A DNA stretch of 18,744 nucleotides, from assembly GCA_021772215.1 (NCBI GenBank), contig JAJFMK010000111.1:1-18744 (forward strand), written 5' to 3'. Shown here piece after piece: positions 6,537 to 13,331 of the stretch (the stretch's first letter is position 1; each line of letters starts with the position of its first letter). The notes under the pieces are model-generated. The model searched no databases. It was not told where the DNA came from and saw nothing but the letters and a program-made list of their open reading frames with translations. The translations under genes were made by a program, and so were the position numbers. Source of the stretch: Chlamydiota bacterium. GTDB taxonomy: Bacteria > Chlamydiota > Chlamydiia > Chlamydiales > JAJFMK01.

Positions 6537-9500
6537 ATGAGTTTTGATTGTGAGCGCTCACTTGTTGTCGATCGGCTATGGAGTGCGCCTAAAGGATATT
6601 TTTTAAGTGAGCTGCAGGAGAGGTGCGGTAAACATCTTTTGATTTTGACTGCCGGCGGCTCAGAGGAGGGGGATCTCTTCTTCGATTTGAGCCACTTTTT
6701 AGGCAGAGAGCCGGTCAGCTATAGCGCCTGGGAGACGCTGCCGGGAGAGGGAATCGCCCCGTCGCCCGACGTGGTGGGTGAGCGGTTTGCCACTTTAAAG
6801 CAGATCGAAGAGACAAAAGAGCCAATCGTTGTGATCAGCTCTTTGCAGGCCGCTTTACAAAAAGTCCTTCCTAAGGAGAGATTTGATGCGCTCTATCTCA
6901 CCTTAAAGCGGGGCGAGGAGCATCCCTTTGATCAGCTAATTACCCGCCTTGAGGAGATGGGTTACGATAGAAGACCCATCTGCAGCGACAAAGGGGAGTT
7001 TGCCGTACGGGGTGGCCTGATCGATATCTTTCCCGTCGCTTCACCAGAGCCATTTCGTCTTGAATTTTTTGGCGATGAAGTTGAGACGATTCGGCAGTTT
7101 GACCCTGTGAGTCAAACCTCGGTACGAGGGCTAGAGGAGATCCATCTGACACCGAGCGCCGAAGAGCGCTTATTAGATAATGAGGAGCAGCTGCAGACCC
7201 TTTTAGATTACCTCGGCAAAGAGACCACTATTGTCCTCAATGACCCGGTCGCTTTAGAAGATCGCTGGCTGCAGCTTCAGGAGCTTGGCCAGCCCAATAA
7301 ACAGTTTCAGACCCTCGATCAGTTTCTTAAAGCTTCAAAAGATCTCCAGATGGTCACTCTCTTCAACCAACCACTTCATGAGGTGACGAAATATGAGAGG
7401 GGCGCTTTTGAACTTTTCGGCAAAAAGTTTAAAGCTGACCATTTTCAGTTTCCTGTTGAAAAGATCTCTAGCTACCTCGGTGTTGAAGAGGATCTGATCT
7501 TCTCATTGCCAGAAGAACTGGAGATCACCTTCTTGACCTCATCGGACCGCGAGCTACAGACCATCAAAAAGCGCCTATTAGAGCGCCCTCCCCTAAAAAA
7601 TTGCCGCTTTGAGAAGGGCTACCTCTCGAGCGGTTTTGTCGATCTGGCGAAGCAGCAGATGATCTTCCCCTACAGCGAGATCACAAAACATCAAAAGATC
7701 CGCCGCCAGAAGCAGCGCGGCACCTACCACCTCACACCCTTCACCTACGAAGAGCTGACACCGGGAGATATGGTCGTCCATCTGCAAAATGGTATTGGCC
7801 GCTACCTCGGCATGGTGAGAAGAAAAAACCACGCCGGCGTCGAGACGGAATTTTTTGAGATCGAATATGCCGACGGGGGACGACTCTTTGTTCCCTTAAG
7901 CCAAGCCTACCTGGTAACAAAATATATCGGCGCCCATGAGGTGGCGCCGAAGCTGCATACGATCGGCTCAGCGAAGTGGAAACGCACCCGAGAAAAGACC
8001 GAGCGACAGATCATGGGCTATGCGCAGGAGCTTTTGGAGCTCTACGCGCGGCGAAAGATGGAGGGAGGCACCGCTTTTCCTGAAGATTCCGACGAGACGA
8101 AGCTCTTCGATGAGGAGTTTCCCTATATCGAAACCGAAGATCAGCTCGCTGCCCTTGCTGCCATCAAAGAGGATATGTGTTCGAAAGAGTCGATGGATCG
8201 ACTCATCTGCGGCGACGTCGGTTACGGCAAGACGGAGGTAGCGATGCGCGCCGCCTTTAAAGCGGTGATGGATGGTGGCAAGCAGGTGGCAATTTTGGTA
8301 CCTACAACTATTCTAGCGATGCAGCACTATGAGAACTTCTCCGACCGGATGGCCTCTTTTCCTGTTCGCGTAGCCCACCTTTCACGCTTTTTAAAAACAA
8401 AGGAGCGAAAAGCTGTTTTAGAGGGAATTGAAAAGGGCTCTGTCGACATCGTCATCGGTACACACCGCCTCATCAGCTCAGACATTCATTTCAAAAATTT
8501 GGGACTCGTAGTCATCGATGAGGAGCAGCGATTTGGTGTGAAAGCAAAAGAGCACCTGAAAAAGACAAAGGTGGGCGTCGACTGCTTGACGCTCTCAGCG
8601 ACGCCGATCCCAAGGACGCTCTATATGTCGATGATCGGTGTTAGAGACGTCTCAACCATCTACACGCCCCCACAAGATCGCCTCCCCGTGAAGTCGATCA
8701 TCGCAGAGCCAAACGATCAGTTGATGCAGACAGCGCTTCTTCGTGAGATTGGCCGCGGCGGGCAAGCCTATGTGATCCATAACCGCATCGAAACGATCTT
8801 CGACCTCGCAGGGCGCCTGCGTAAGCTTCTTCCAAATGCGCGCATCGCCGTGGGCCATGGTCAGATGAGCAGTGATGAGATCGATGAGGTGTTTCACGCC
8901 TTCAAGCAGGGACGGGTTGACATCTTGGTTGCCACAACGATTGTTGAGAGCGGCATCGACATCCCAAACGCCAATACGATCCTTATCGACCAGGCGGATA
9001 AATTTGGCATCGCCGACCTCTATCAGCTAAGGGGCCGCGTCGGAAGATGGAACAAAAGAGCCTTTTGCTACTTCCTAGTGAGAAGTTTCCACCGCCTTCC
9101 CGAGATCTCTAGGAAGCGGCTCGAAGCGCTCGCTGAAAGCAGCGGCTATGGCGGCGGCATGAAGGTAGCCCTTCGCGACCTTGAAATTCGCGGCGCCGGC
9201 GACATTTTAGGCGTCGAACAGTCGGGCCACGTCTCTTCTGTCGGTTTTCAGCTCTACTGCTCACTTCTACAAAGACAGATCAAAGCGCTCAAAGGCGAGC
9301 TACCCAAAAACCTCACCGAATGCCGCGTCGAGCTCGGCGTCGATGCGCGCCTACCCGAAAATTACGTCAATGATGTCTCACTGCGCATGGAGTTCTACCG
9401 CCGCTTCGGTGAGGCGATGACAATCGATGAGCTGGAGCAGATATTCGCCGAGCTACAAGATCGCTTCGGCGCGCCTCCCCCTCCCCAAGCTCTTTGGCTC

Positions 9501-9680
9501 TACCACATCTCCCGCCTGCGCGTCCGCGGCTCAAAGGCCAAATGCACCCTCATCAAGATGGAGCGCTACAGCCTCCTGATCGAAAGAAAGCGCGGCGACA
9601 AAAAGGAGCAGCGCAAACATCTGCTCGGCAAACTGGATGATCCTAAAAAGATGGAAGAGGCGATCCAAGCCCTCCTTTGA
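6537..9680 (+). CDS. mfd: Transcription-repair coupling factor Mfd
   Basis: Mfd removes RNA polymerase stalled at DNA damage and recruits UvrA for nucleotide excision repair. At 1047 residues it is somewhat shorter than the enterobacterial protein. Numbering from the ATG at 6537: residues 1 to about 390 are the UvrB-like region, with the recognisable FAVRGGLIDIFP stretch. About 400-465 is the RNA polymerase interaction domain (ELTPGDMVVHLQNGIGRYLG). The translocase follows, with Walker A GDVGYGKT at 559-566, DEEQ box at 661-664, TLSATPIPRTLYM, VESGIDIPNANT and QLRGRVGR. A TRCF-type C-terminal domain ends the protein. A TTG two codons upstream (6531) is a less likely start; neither has a visible ribosome site. 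It converges on the channel operon, and the 55-base gap has only a weak stem ending in six T's. Confidence 0.97.
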   Translation: MSFDCERSLVVDRLWSAPKGYFLSELQERCGKHLLILTAGGSEEGDLFFDLSHFLGREPVSYSAWETLPGEGIAPSPDVVGERFATLKQIEETKEPIVVISSLQAALQKVLPKERFDALYLTLKRGEEHPFDQLITRLEEMGYDRRPICSDKGEFAVRGGLIDIFPVASPEPFRLEFFGDEVETIRQFDPVSQTSVRGLEEIHLTPSAEERLLDNEEQLQTLLDYLGKETTIVLNDPVALEDRWLQLQELGQPNKQFQTLDQFLKASKDLQMVTLFNQPLHEVTKYERGAFELFGKKFKADHFQFPVEKISSYLGVEEDLIFSLPEELEITFLTSSDRELQTIKKRLLERPPLKNCRFEKGYLSSGFVDLAKQQMIFPYSEITKHQKIRRQKQRGTYHLTPFTYEELTPGDMVVHLQNGIGRYLGMVRRKNHAGVETEFFEIEYADGGRLFVPLSQAYLVTKYIGAHEVAPKLHTIGSAKWKRTREKTERQIMGYAQELLELYARRKMEGGTAFPEDSDETKLFDEEFPYIETEDQLAALAAIKEDMCSKESMDRLICGDVGYGKTEVAMRAAFKAVMDGGKQVAILVPTTILAMQHYENFSDRMASFPVRVAHLSRFLKTKERKAVLEGIEKGSVDIVIGTHRLISSDIHFKNLGLVVIDEEQRFGVKAKEHLKKTKVGVDCLTLSATPIPRTLYMSMIGVRDVSTIYTPPQDRLPVKSIIAEPNDQLMQTALLREIGRGGQAYVIHNRIETIFDLAGRLRKLLPNARIAVGHGQMSSDEIDEVFHAFKQGRVDILVATTIVESGIDIPNANTILIDQADKFGIADLYQLRGRVGRWNKRAFCYFLVRSFHRLPEISRKRLEALAESSGYGGGMKVALRDLEIRGAGDILGVEQSGHVSSVGFQLYCSLLQRQIKALKGELPKNLTECRVELGVDARLPENYVNDVSLRMEFYRRFGEAMTIDELEQIFAELQDRFGAPPPPQALWLYHISRLRVRGSKAKCTLIKMERYSLLIERKRGDKKEQRKHLLGKLDDPKKMEEAIQALL

Positions 9681-9735
9681 AAAGGATTATTGATTAGCAA
9701 GTCGCTCTATAATATCAACCAATTGCTTTTTTCAA

Positions 9736-10386
9736 CTAGTTACCCTTTCCATGTTTGGAGACAACAAGGGATAGCGCCACACCGATAAAGAGAATTCCCA
9801 TCACAGACTCTAACATCGCAAGCGCTTTTGCCAAGCCACTTAGAGGGACAATGTCTCCATAGCCTGTTGTCGTTAATGTAATGAAGGAGAAGTAGAGCAG
9901 GTCGGTCCAATTTAGGGGCGCCAAAGAGACACTAACGCCAAAGTCAAAAGAGTTTGGAAAGAGCACCTGCGTCATGATGTAACATAGACACCAGCTGATT
10001 CCCATCATCAGATAGAGAGAAATGGCCCCATAGAGCTCATTCGTCGCAATCTCTTTTGCCTCTTGCAGAGAGCGAATCAGACGCGCCATCGAAAAGCCGT
10101 AGAGAAGAAAGAGCGTTAAGGCTTGAAAGAAGAGCAAAATGGTACTCTCTTTGACAAACGAGGATAAAAAAAGACAGACAAAGACAAAGAAGAAGAGACG
10201 CTGTCCCCCTTTTGCTAACTTGAGGCTAATCAATCCAATAATGAAAAAGTGCATTCCCCAAAAGAGAAGCGTCTCTCCAACAATATCGATCTGCTCAAAG
10301 AGCGGAAAAATTAACAGAGTTGCGACTAAAACATAAAAAAGACTCTGCCAGCGATCTTTAGGGAGATGGAGATGTTTAGATTGCAT
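9736..10386 (-). CDS. Potassium-channel-like membrane protein
   Basis: An inner-membrane ion channel of the two-pore-helix (Ion_trans_2) type, probably potassium selective. The selectivity filter TTTGYGD is at residues 172-178 of a 216-residue protein. Hydrophobic segments lie at about 15-31, 36-54, 63-78, 80-97, 120-141 and 185-209, with the pore helix before the filter: a six-segment layout. No arginine ladder is seen in the fourth segment, so voltage gating is not supported, and there is no cytoplasmic RCK domain. The start at 10386 is chosen because AGGA lies 8 bases upstream; the frame is open to 10449, but that part overlaps the preceding gene. Its ATG overlaps the end of the zinc-ribbon gene by 11 bases, so translation is probably coupled. 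Confidence 0.85.
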   Translation of the reverse strand: MQSKHLHLPKDRWQSLFYVLVATLLIFPLFEQIDIVGETLLFWGMHFFIIGLISLKLAKGGQRLFFFVFVCLFLSSFVKESTILLFFQALTLFLLYGFSMARLIRSLQEAKEIATNELYGAISLYLMMGISWCLCYIMTQVLFPNSFDFGVSVSLAPLNWTDLLYFSFITLTTTGYGDIVPLSGLAKALAMLESVMGILFIGVALSLVVSKHGKGN

Positions 10387-10573
10387 TGTCAGGTTCCTGA
10401 TAAGGCCTGCCCTCAACAATAAACCGCTCCTTACAGCGAGGGCAGACAATCTCCTTTTGCCAGATCCTTAAACGCTTTTCCACATCTTTTCTTGACTCCT
10501 GTACAAAACCGCAAGAGGGGCAGCGATGCATCGTTCGAATCATATTCCAAGTGTGGGCTCCCTTTTGGTTCAT
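10376..10573 (-). CDS. Small zinc-ribbon protein, 65 residues
   Basis: This small soluble protein has two CxxC knuckles, CPSCGF at residues 18-23 and CPRCKERF at 44-51, about 22 residues apart. That is a zinc-ribbon fold that could bind nucleic acid or a protein partner. The linker is rich in charged residues (ESRKDVEKRLRIWQKE). It has no membrane segment. Its ATG overlaps the stop of the upstream gene by four bases (ATGA), and its own end overlaps the channel start by 11, so the three genes form a tightly coupled operon. I cannot assign a family beyond zinc ribbon, and a link to channel function is only suggested by position. Confidence 0.75.
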   Translation of the reverse strand: MNQKGAHTWNMIRTMHRCPSCGFVQESRKDVEKRLRIWQKEIVCPRCKERFIVEGRPYQEPDNAI

Positions 10574-10758
10574 TTTCCAAAGATCCCCTTCAGTATTCGT
10601 CTGATAAATCCCTCATTTCTTTTCGCAGGGGTATGAATCCGTTCCCCCCAGCCGTAAACCTCATGCATCTCACAGCCTACAATCCCCTTTCCCGGCTCGA
10701 CAGGCTCTTGGATATTTGGGCTGTCGATAGGATAATCTTGATATTCTTTAAACCACAT
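10570..10758 (-). CDS. Small hypothetical protein, 62 residues
   Basis: Unrecognised. A strong AGGAGG ribosome site (complement of 10768-10773) lies nine bases before the ATG at 10758 but touches the alternative ATG at 10767, so 10758 is the better start (62 rather than 65 residues). The N-terminal half is acidic and proline-rich (DYPIDSPNIQEPVEPGKG), and the last 17 residues are basic and amphipathic (RNEGFIRRILKGIFGK). It contains one cysteine and no membrane segment. It is first in the three-gene operon and diverges from efp. The gene pair at an efp locus may be conserved in chlamydiae, but I cannot confirm that. Confidence 0.65.
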   Translation of the reverse strand: MWFKEYQDYPIDSPNIQEPVEPGKGIVGCEMHEVYGWGERIHTPAKRNEGFIRRILKGIFGK

Positions 10759-10760
10759 GA

Positions 10761-10809
10761 TGGACATCCTCCTACATTTACGATATAATTTCTCATTATT
10801 TGTTAGGAG
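10761..10809 (+). promoter_or_regulatory. Strong promoter and ribosome site of efp
   Basis: TGGACA (10761-10766), a 17-base spacer and a perfect TATAAT (10784-10789) make this the best promoter in the window. The ribosome site AGGAG (10805-10809) lies seven bases before the efp ATG. The -35 box directly adjoins the start region of the divergent small gene, so the two promoters share about 60 bases. Confidence 0.7.
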
Positions 10810-10816
10810 TTAAAAA

Positions 10817-11389
10817 ATGGCACAGATCAGCACCAACGAGCTTAAGGGTGGCGTAAAAATTGAAATTGATGGACAGCCCTATGTGATTGTCTCAAACGAA
10901 TATGTCAAACCGGGAAAGGGGCAGGCCTTCAACCGCGTAAAGATTCGCAACCTTAAATCTGGGCGTGTCGTCGAAAAAACCTATAAGTCGGGTGAGAAGC
11001 TCGACCTCGCCGACATCGTCGAAACCAAGATGCGCATGCTCTACATGGAGACGGATTCAGCCGTATTTATGGATGATGACACCTATGACCAGATCACTAT
11101 CTCCCAAGAGAGTATCGGCGACAATAAGAAGTGGCTCTTAGAGGACCAGCTCTACGACATCGTCTTCTACAACGGCGAAGCTCTCACCGTCGAGCCGCCC
11201 ACCTTTATGGATTTTGTCATCACCGAGACCGCCCCTGGAGTCCGCGGCGACACCGCCTCAGGACGTGTCCTAAAACCCGCCACCTTAGAAAGTGGAGCCG
11301 AGACGCAGGTGCCGATCTTCATCGAAGAGGGCGAAAAGGTAAAAATCGACACCCGAAACGGCGAATATGTCAGCCGCTCTAACGACTAA
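10817..11389 (+). CDS. efp: Elongation factor P
   Basis: EF-P binds ribosomes stalled at consecutive prolines and helps peptide bond formation. The 190 residues show three beta-barrel domains typical of the family: an N-terminal KOW-like domain and two OB domains ending at VPIFIEEGEKVKIDTRNGEY. The loop VKPGKGQAF places Lys34 at the position that carries beta-lysine in enterobacteria. The neighbouring gene encodes the matching modifying enzyme EpmA and overlaps efp by 23 bases, so modification at Lys34 is a strong inference. Chlamydiae can carry two efp genes; this would be the EpmA-linked copy. EpmB, the lysine 2,3-aminomutase that makes beta-lysine, is not in this window. Confidence 0.97.
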   Translation: MAQISTNELKGGVKIEIDGQPYVIVSNEYVKPGKGQAFNRVKIRNLKSGRVVEKTYKSGEKLDLADIVETKMRMLYMETDSAVFMDDDTYDQITISQESIGDNKKWLLEDQLYDIVFYNGEALTVEPPTFMDFVITETAPGVRGDTASGRVLKPATLESGAETQVPIFIEEGEKVKIDTRNGEYVSRSND

Positions 11390-12308
11390 CTTAATCAAAC
11401 GCGCTGAGCTCTTAGCTAAAGCGCGCACGTTTTTTTCTAAACGCAACATTGTAGAGGTGGATACGCCGTTATTGAGCCAAGCCGCCTCTATCGATGCTCA
11501 TATTGACCCGATGCCGGCTCTTTTCGACAAAAAACAGACACTCTACCTCATCACCAGCCCCGAATATGCAATGAAGAGACTCCTCTGCAACGGCATGAGC
11601 GATATCTATCAGCTCGGCAAGGTCTTTCGTGACGGCGAGGTGGGCAGCCAGCATCAGCCGGAGTTTACCCTCTGCGAATGGTACCGCCTCGGCTTCTCTT
11701 TCGATCAGATGATCGATGAGACGATCGACTTCGTGGAGCTCTTCGTCGGCAACCAGCCAAGAGATCGGCTCACCTACCGCGAAGCTTTTTTAAAATTTGC
11801 TAAACTGGACTACCTCACAGCTTCTCTTAAAGAACTTGAAAATTGCCTTCTAAATCGTGACATTGAGCCGATGATCGACCAAGAGCCGCGCGGTGACCTG
11901 TTAAATCAGATCCTAGCCCTCCTCATCGAGCCAAACCTTGGACAAAATAGCATTACAGCGCTCACCCACTACCCCGCAGGCCAAGCGGCCCTCGCCCGCC
12001 GAACCAAGATTGGCGACGAAGAGGTCGGAATGCGCTTTGAGCTCTACTACCAAGGTATCGAACTTGCCAACGGCTACCACGAGCTTGCCGATGCCAAAGA
12101 GCAGCGAGAGCGTTTCATTTGCGAAAATGCTTTAAGAAAAAAACTTAGCAAAAATGAATTCCCTCTCGATGAGGAATTCCTATCCGCCCTAGAAAAGAGC
12201 CTTCCCGACTGCTGCGGCGTCGCTGTCGGCTTCGACCGCCTCGTCATGCTCAACCTCGGAGCCTCTCACATCAATGAGGTGATGATGGTTTCTATAAGGA
12301 GCCACTGA
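11367..12308 (+). CDS. epmA: EF-P-lysine ligase EpmA (GenX/PoxA)
   Basis: A class II lysyl-tRNA-synthetase paralogue that attaches (beta-)lysine to Lys34 of EF-P instead of to tRNA. At 313 residues it lacks the anticodon-binding domain of LysS, as expected. Motif 1 spans RRAELL-like helix to VEVDTPLLS (about residues 10-36), followed by LITSPEYAMKRLL, motif 2 FRDGEVGSQHQPEFTLCEWYR, GIELANGYHELADAKEQ and motif 3 GVAVGFDRLVMLNLG. These match the E. coli EpmA pattern closely. The ATG at 11367 lies inside the last codons of efp in another frame, pointing to translational coupling. The last four codons and stop lie in the left arm of a perfect palindrome. Confidence 0.95.
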   Translation: MSAALTTNLIKRAELLAKARTFFSKRNIVEVDTPLLSQAASIDAHIDPMPALFDKKQTLYLITSPEYAMKRLLCNGMSDIYQLGKVFRDGEVGSQHQPEFTLCEWYRLGFSFDQMIDETIDFVELFVGNQPRDRLTYREAFLKFAKLDYLTASLKELENCLLNRDIEPMIDQEPRGDLLNQILALLIEPNLGQNSITALTHYPAGQAALARRTKIGDEEVGMRFELYYQGIELANGYHELADAKEQRERFICENALRKKLSKNEFPLDEEFLSALEKSLPDCCGVAVGFDRLVMLNLGASHINEVMMVSIRSH

Positions 12309-12327
12309 ATAGTTCAGTGGCTCCTTA
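12295..12327. terminator. Perfect 15-bp palindrome over the epmA stop codon
   Basis: Positions 12295-12309 and 12313-12327 are exact reverse complements around a 3-base TAG centre, and the left arm contains the epmA codons AGG AGC CAC TGA. A stem of this strength should stop transcription, yet the T-rich tail is poor on both sides (CCTTAATACTTCT on the plus strand). It is symmetric, so it may serve transcripts from both directions. Confidence 0.6.
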
Positions 12328-12430
12328 ATACTTCTACGTAGTCAGAACTATAATTGGCGCAACCAAGATCTAGATGAGCATAGCCTCTCTTATACTCAAA
12401 CAGCTTGTAATCAAATATTTTTATATTCAC
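12314..12430 (-). CDS. Doubtful 38-residue reading frame ending in the palindrome
   Basis: From a GTG at 12430 the minus strand is open for 38 codons with a mixed, non-repetitive composition (KIFDYKLFEYKRGYAHLDLG). It ends in Arg-Ser-His-stop, the same four codons that end epmA, because both ends lie in arms of the palindrome. There is no ribosome site before the GTG. It could be the tail of a lost gene or chance in AT-rich DNA. Low confidence. Confidence 0.15.
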   Translation of the reverse strand: MNIKIFDYKLFEYKRGYAHLDLGCANYSSDYVEVLRSH

Positions 12431-12619
12431 AATTCTATTTGCGTAAATTAATAATTACTGTATTATTAACACCAAAATTATCTAACAATTATTTATTAAA
12501 AGTGGATCAGTGACATATTGCTAGAGCGCATAAGGCTAAACGCACCGTCAACAAGATTTTATGGAAAATCTGGATCTATCTAGAATCAAATTAAAAAAAC
12601 AAAAAAAGAGGATAGCATC
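12328..12619. other. AT-rich non-coding stretch between epmA and the 12620 gene
   Basis: This interval has much lower GC than its flanks. Apart from the doubtful minus-strand frame, I see only runs such as TTAATAATTACTG, the short inverted repeat at 12554-12571 and the promoter-like boxes before 12620. No tRNA or other structured RNA gene is apparent by eye. An AGTGACAT motif occurs at 12509-12516 and recurs at 13112-13119 and in the tandem repeats near 13300. Confidence 0.5.
12554..12612 (+). promoter_or_regulatory. Inverted repeat, promoter-like box and ribosome site of the 12620 gene
   Basis: AGATTTT (12554-12560) and AAAATCT (12565-12571) form a perfect 7-bp inverted repeat around ATGG. 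A TAGAAT -10-like box lies at 12581-12586, with only a weak -35 (TTTATG) overlapping the repeat. AGAGGA (12607-12612), seven bases before the ATG, is a clear ribosome site. The repeat could be an operator, but this is inference. Confidence 0.35.
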
Positions 12620-13006
12620 ATGACAGCTGGAAACAAAACAATCCCCAACTATTTTATAGAATTTAGTGGTCAAAAAACCATACTACCAATACCCCAAGGC
12701 AGTGACAAAAAATTAACTACTACTGAAGTTAACGATTTAGCAAACAAAATCTTGAAAATTGCACAAAACCACGGCTCAGCAGATCAAGGGATCATCCTAT
12801 CTGGTGTTTCCTCTATGGACAATTCGTCTACACGCTTTGAATATTTATGTGTTGATGGTCGGCTCTTTTCTCCTCCTTATCCACAAGAAATAAGCCAGTT
12901 ATTTTGGATGCTTTTACAACATCCTTCTGTATCAGCCACCTCAGCAGCAGTAGGAAACGGTACAACCGTGAATATATTAATGTACCCATCTCCAAGGTTC
13001 GTATAA
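12620..13006 (+). CDS. Hypothetical protein, 128 residues, orphan
   Basis: I do not recognise this protein. It is predicted soluble, without a signal peptide or membrane segment, and contains serine/threonine/asparagine-rich stretches (SGVSSMDNSSTRF) and a weakly hydrophobic centre (QLFWMLLQ). The good ribosome site AGAGGA seven bases upstream supports real translation. Codons are much richer in A and T than in efp/epmA or nadE, which suggests recent arrival or weak selection. It stands alone between two convergent housekeeping operons, with hairpins on its 3' side. A candidate cargo gene of a small mobile element or a lineage-specific effector; neither can be shown here. Confidence 0.6.
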   Translation: MTAGNKTIPNYFIEFSGQKTILPIPQGSDKKLTTTEVNDLANKILKIAQNHGSADQGIILSGVSSMDNSSTRFEYLCVDGRLFSPPYPQEISQLFWMLLQHPSVSATSAAVGNGTTVNILMYPSPRFV

Positions 13007-13026
13007 GCGACTGTCCCATGACTTAC

Positions 13027-13057
13027 AGCTGGGTGCCACTTAATAAGAGACACCAGC
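13027..13057. terminator. Imperfect hairpin after the 12620 gene
   Basis: GGTGCCACTTA (13032-13042) pairs with TAAGAGACACC (13044-13054) at 9 of 11 positions, and GCTG/CAGC just outside extends it past a one-base bulge. It begins about 20 bases after the stop codon and is followed by CCCGTTT, so it may be the terminator of the small gene. Confidence 0.35.
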
Positions 13058-13077
13058 CCCGTTTAAAAGGATAGGAA

Positions 13078-13133
13078 AGCCAATGGGGTCAATGTCACAT
13101 CACTGAAGAGAAGTGACATTGACCCCATTGGCT
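13078..13133. repeat. Perfect inverted repeat with 21-bp arms
   Basis: Positions 13078-13098 and 13113-13133 are exact reverse complements, separated by 14 bases. The left arm begins AGCCAATGGGGTC and ends TGTCAC. On the minus strand the stem is followed by TTTCCTATCCTTTT, so it could terminate the nqrF-nadE transcript; the length and perfection exceed those of usual terminators. The arm contains AATGTCAC, also found in the tandem repeats 150 bases further on. Confidence 0.75.
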
Positions 13134-13212
13134 ACTCTAATTTCTCTACACAATTATGCTGTCGGCGATAGTAGGTGGATGTAATTTAATAATATCCTGA
13201 AATAGACCAGGA

Positions 13213-13236
13213 GCGTGTCAACATCCTTTCGGCCAG
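13213..13236 (-). other. nadE-like fragment, probably decayed duplicate
   Basis: These 24 bases match the nadE coding sequence at 13566-13589 in the same orientation at 20 positions, and all four differences are transitions. In the nadE frame they encode GRKDVDTL-like residues where NadE has DQKDVDTL. About 30 bases further downstream on the minus strand the same frame reads NYIHLLSP, where NadE has GYIEDHLSP. No intact reading frame remains. A partial tandem duplication of the nadE 3' part is the simplest explanation; chance is not excluded. Confidence 0.35.
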
Positions 13237-13331
13237 ATGAGAAAATAACCCCCAAAAATATCACTAACAACGATAAAACAACCCCAAAAAATGTCACTAT
13301 CGATGCTAAAGTTGCCCCCAAAAATATCACT
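13233..13331. repeat. Tandem array of three 33-bp repeats overlapping the nadE stop
   Basis: Three 17-base cores lie at 13249-13265, 13282-13298 and 13315-13331, exactly 33 bases apart. Cores one and three are identical (CCCCCAAAAATATCACT) and core two differs at two positions. The 16 bases before each core are also loosely alike (ending in runs such as GATAAAACAA), so the full unit is 33 bp. The stop codon of nadE (complement of 13327-13329) lies in the third core. The even spacing of about three helical turns suits protein binding sites; multiple terminal repeats of this kind occur in IS21-type elements. A coding origin is also possible, since 33 bases is 11 codons. Confidence 0.8.

Noticed and set aside
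10387..10449. 21-codon N-terminal extension of the channel protein
   Set aside because: It lies inside the zinc-ribbon gene, and the ATG at 10386 has AGGA at good spacing.
12328..13326. Transposase or recombinase gene
   Set aside because: No frame on either strand shows a DDE, HTH or recombinase motif; only end-like repeats are present.
13233..13331. Short CRISPR array
   Set aside because: Only three units, the segments between cores resemble each other rather than being unique, and no cas gene is present.
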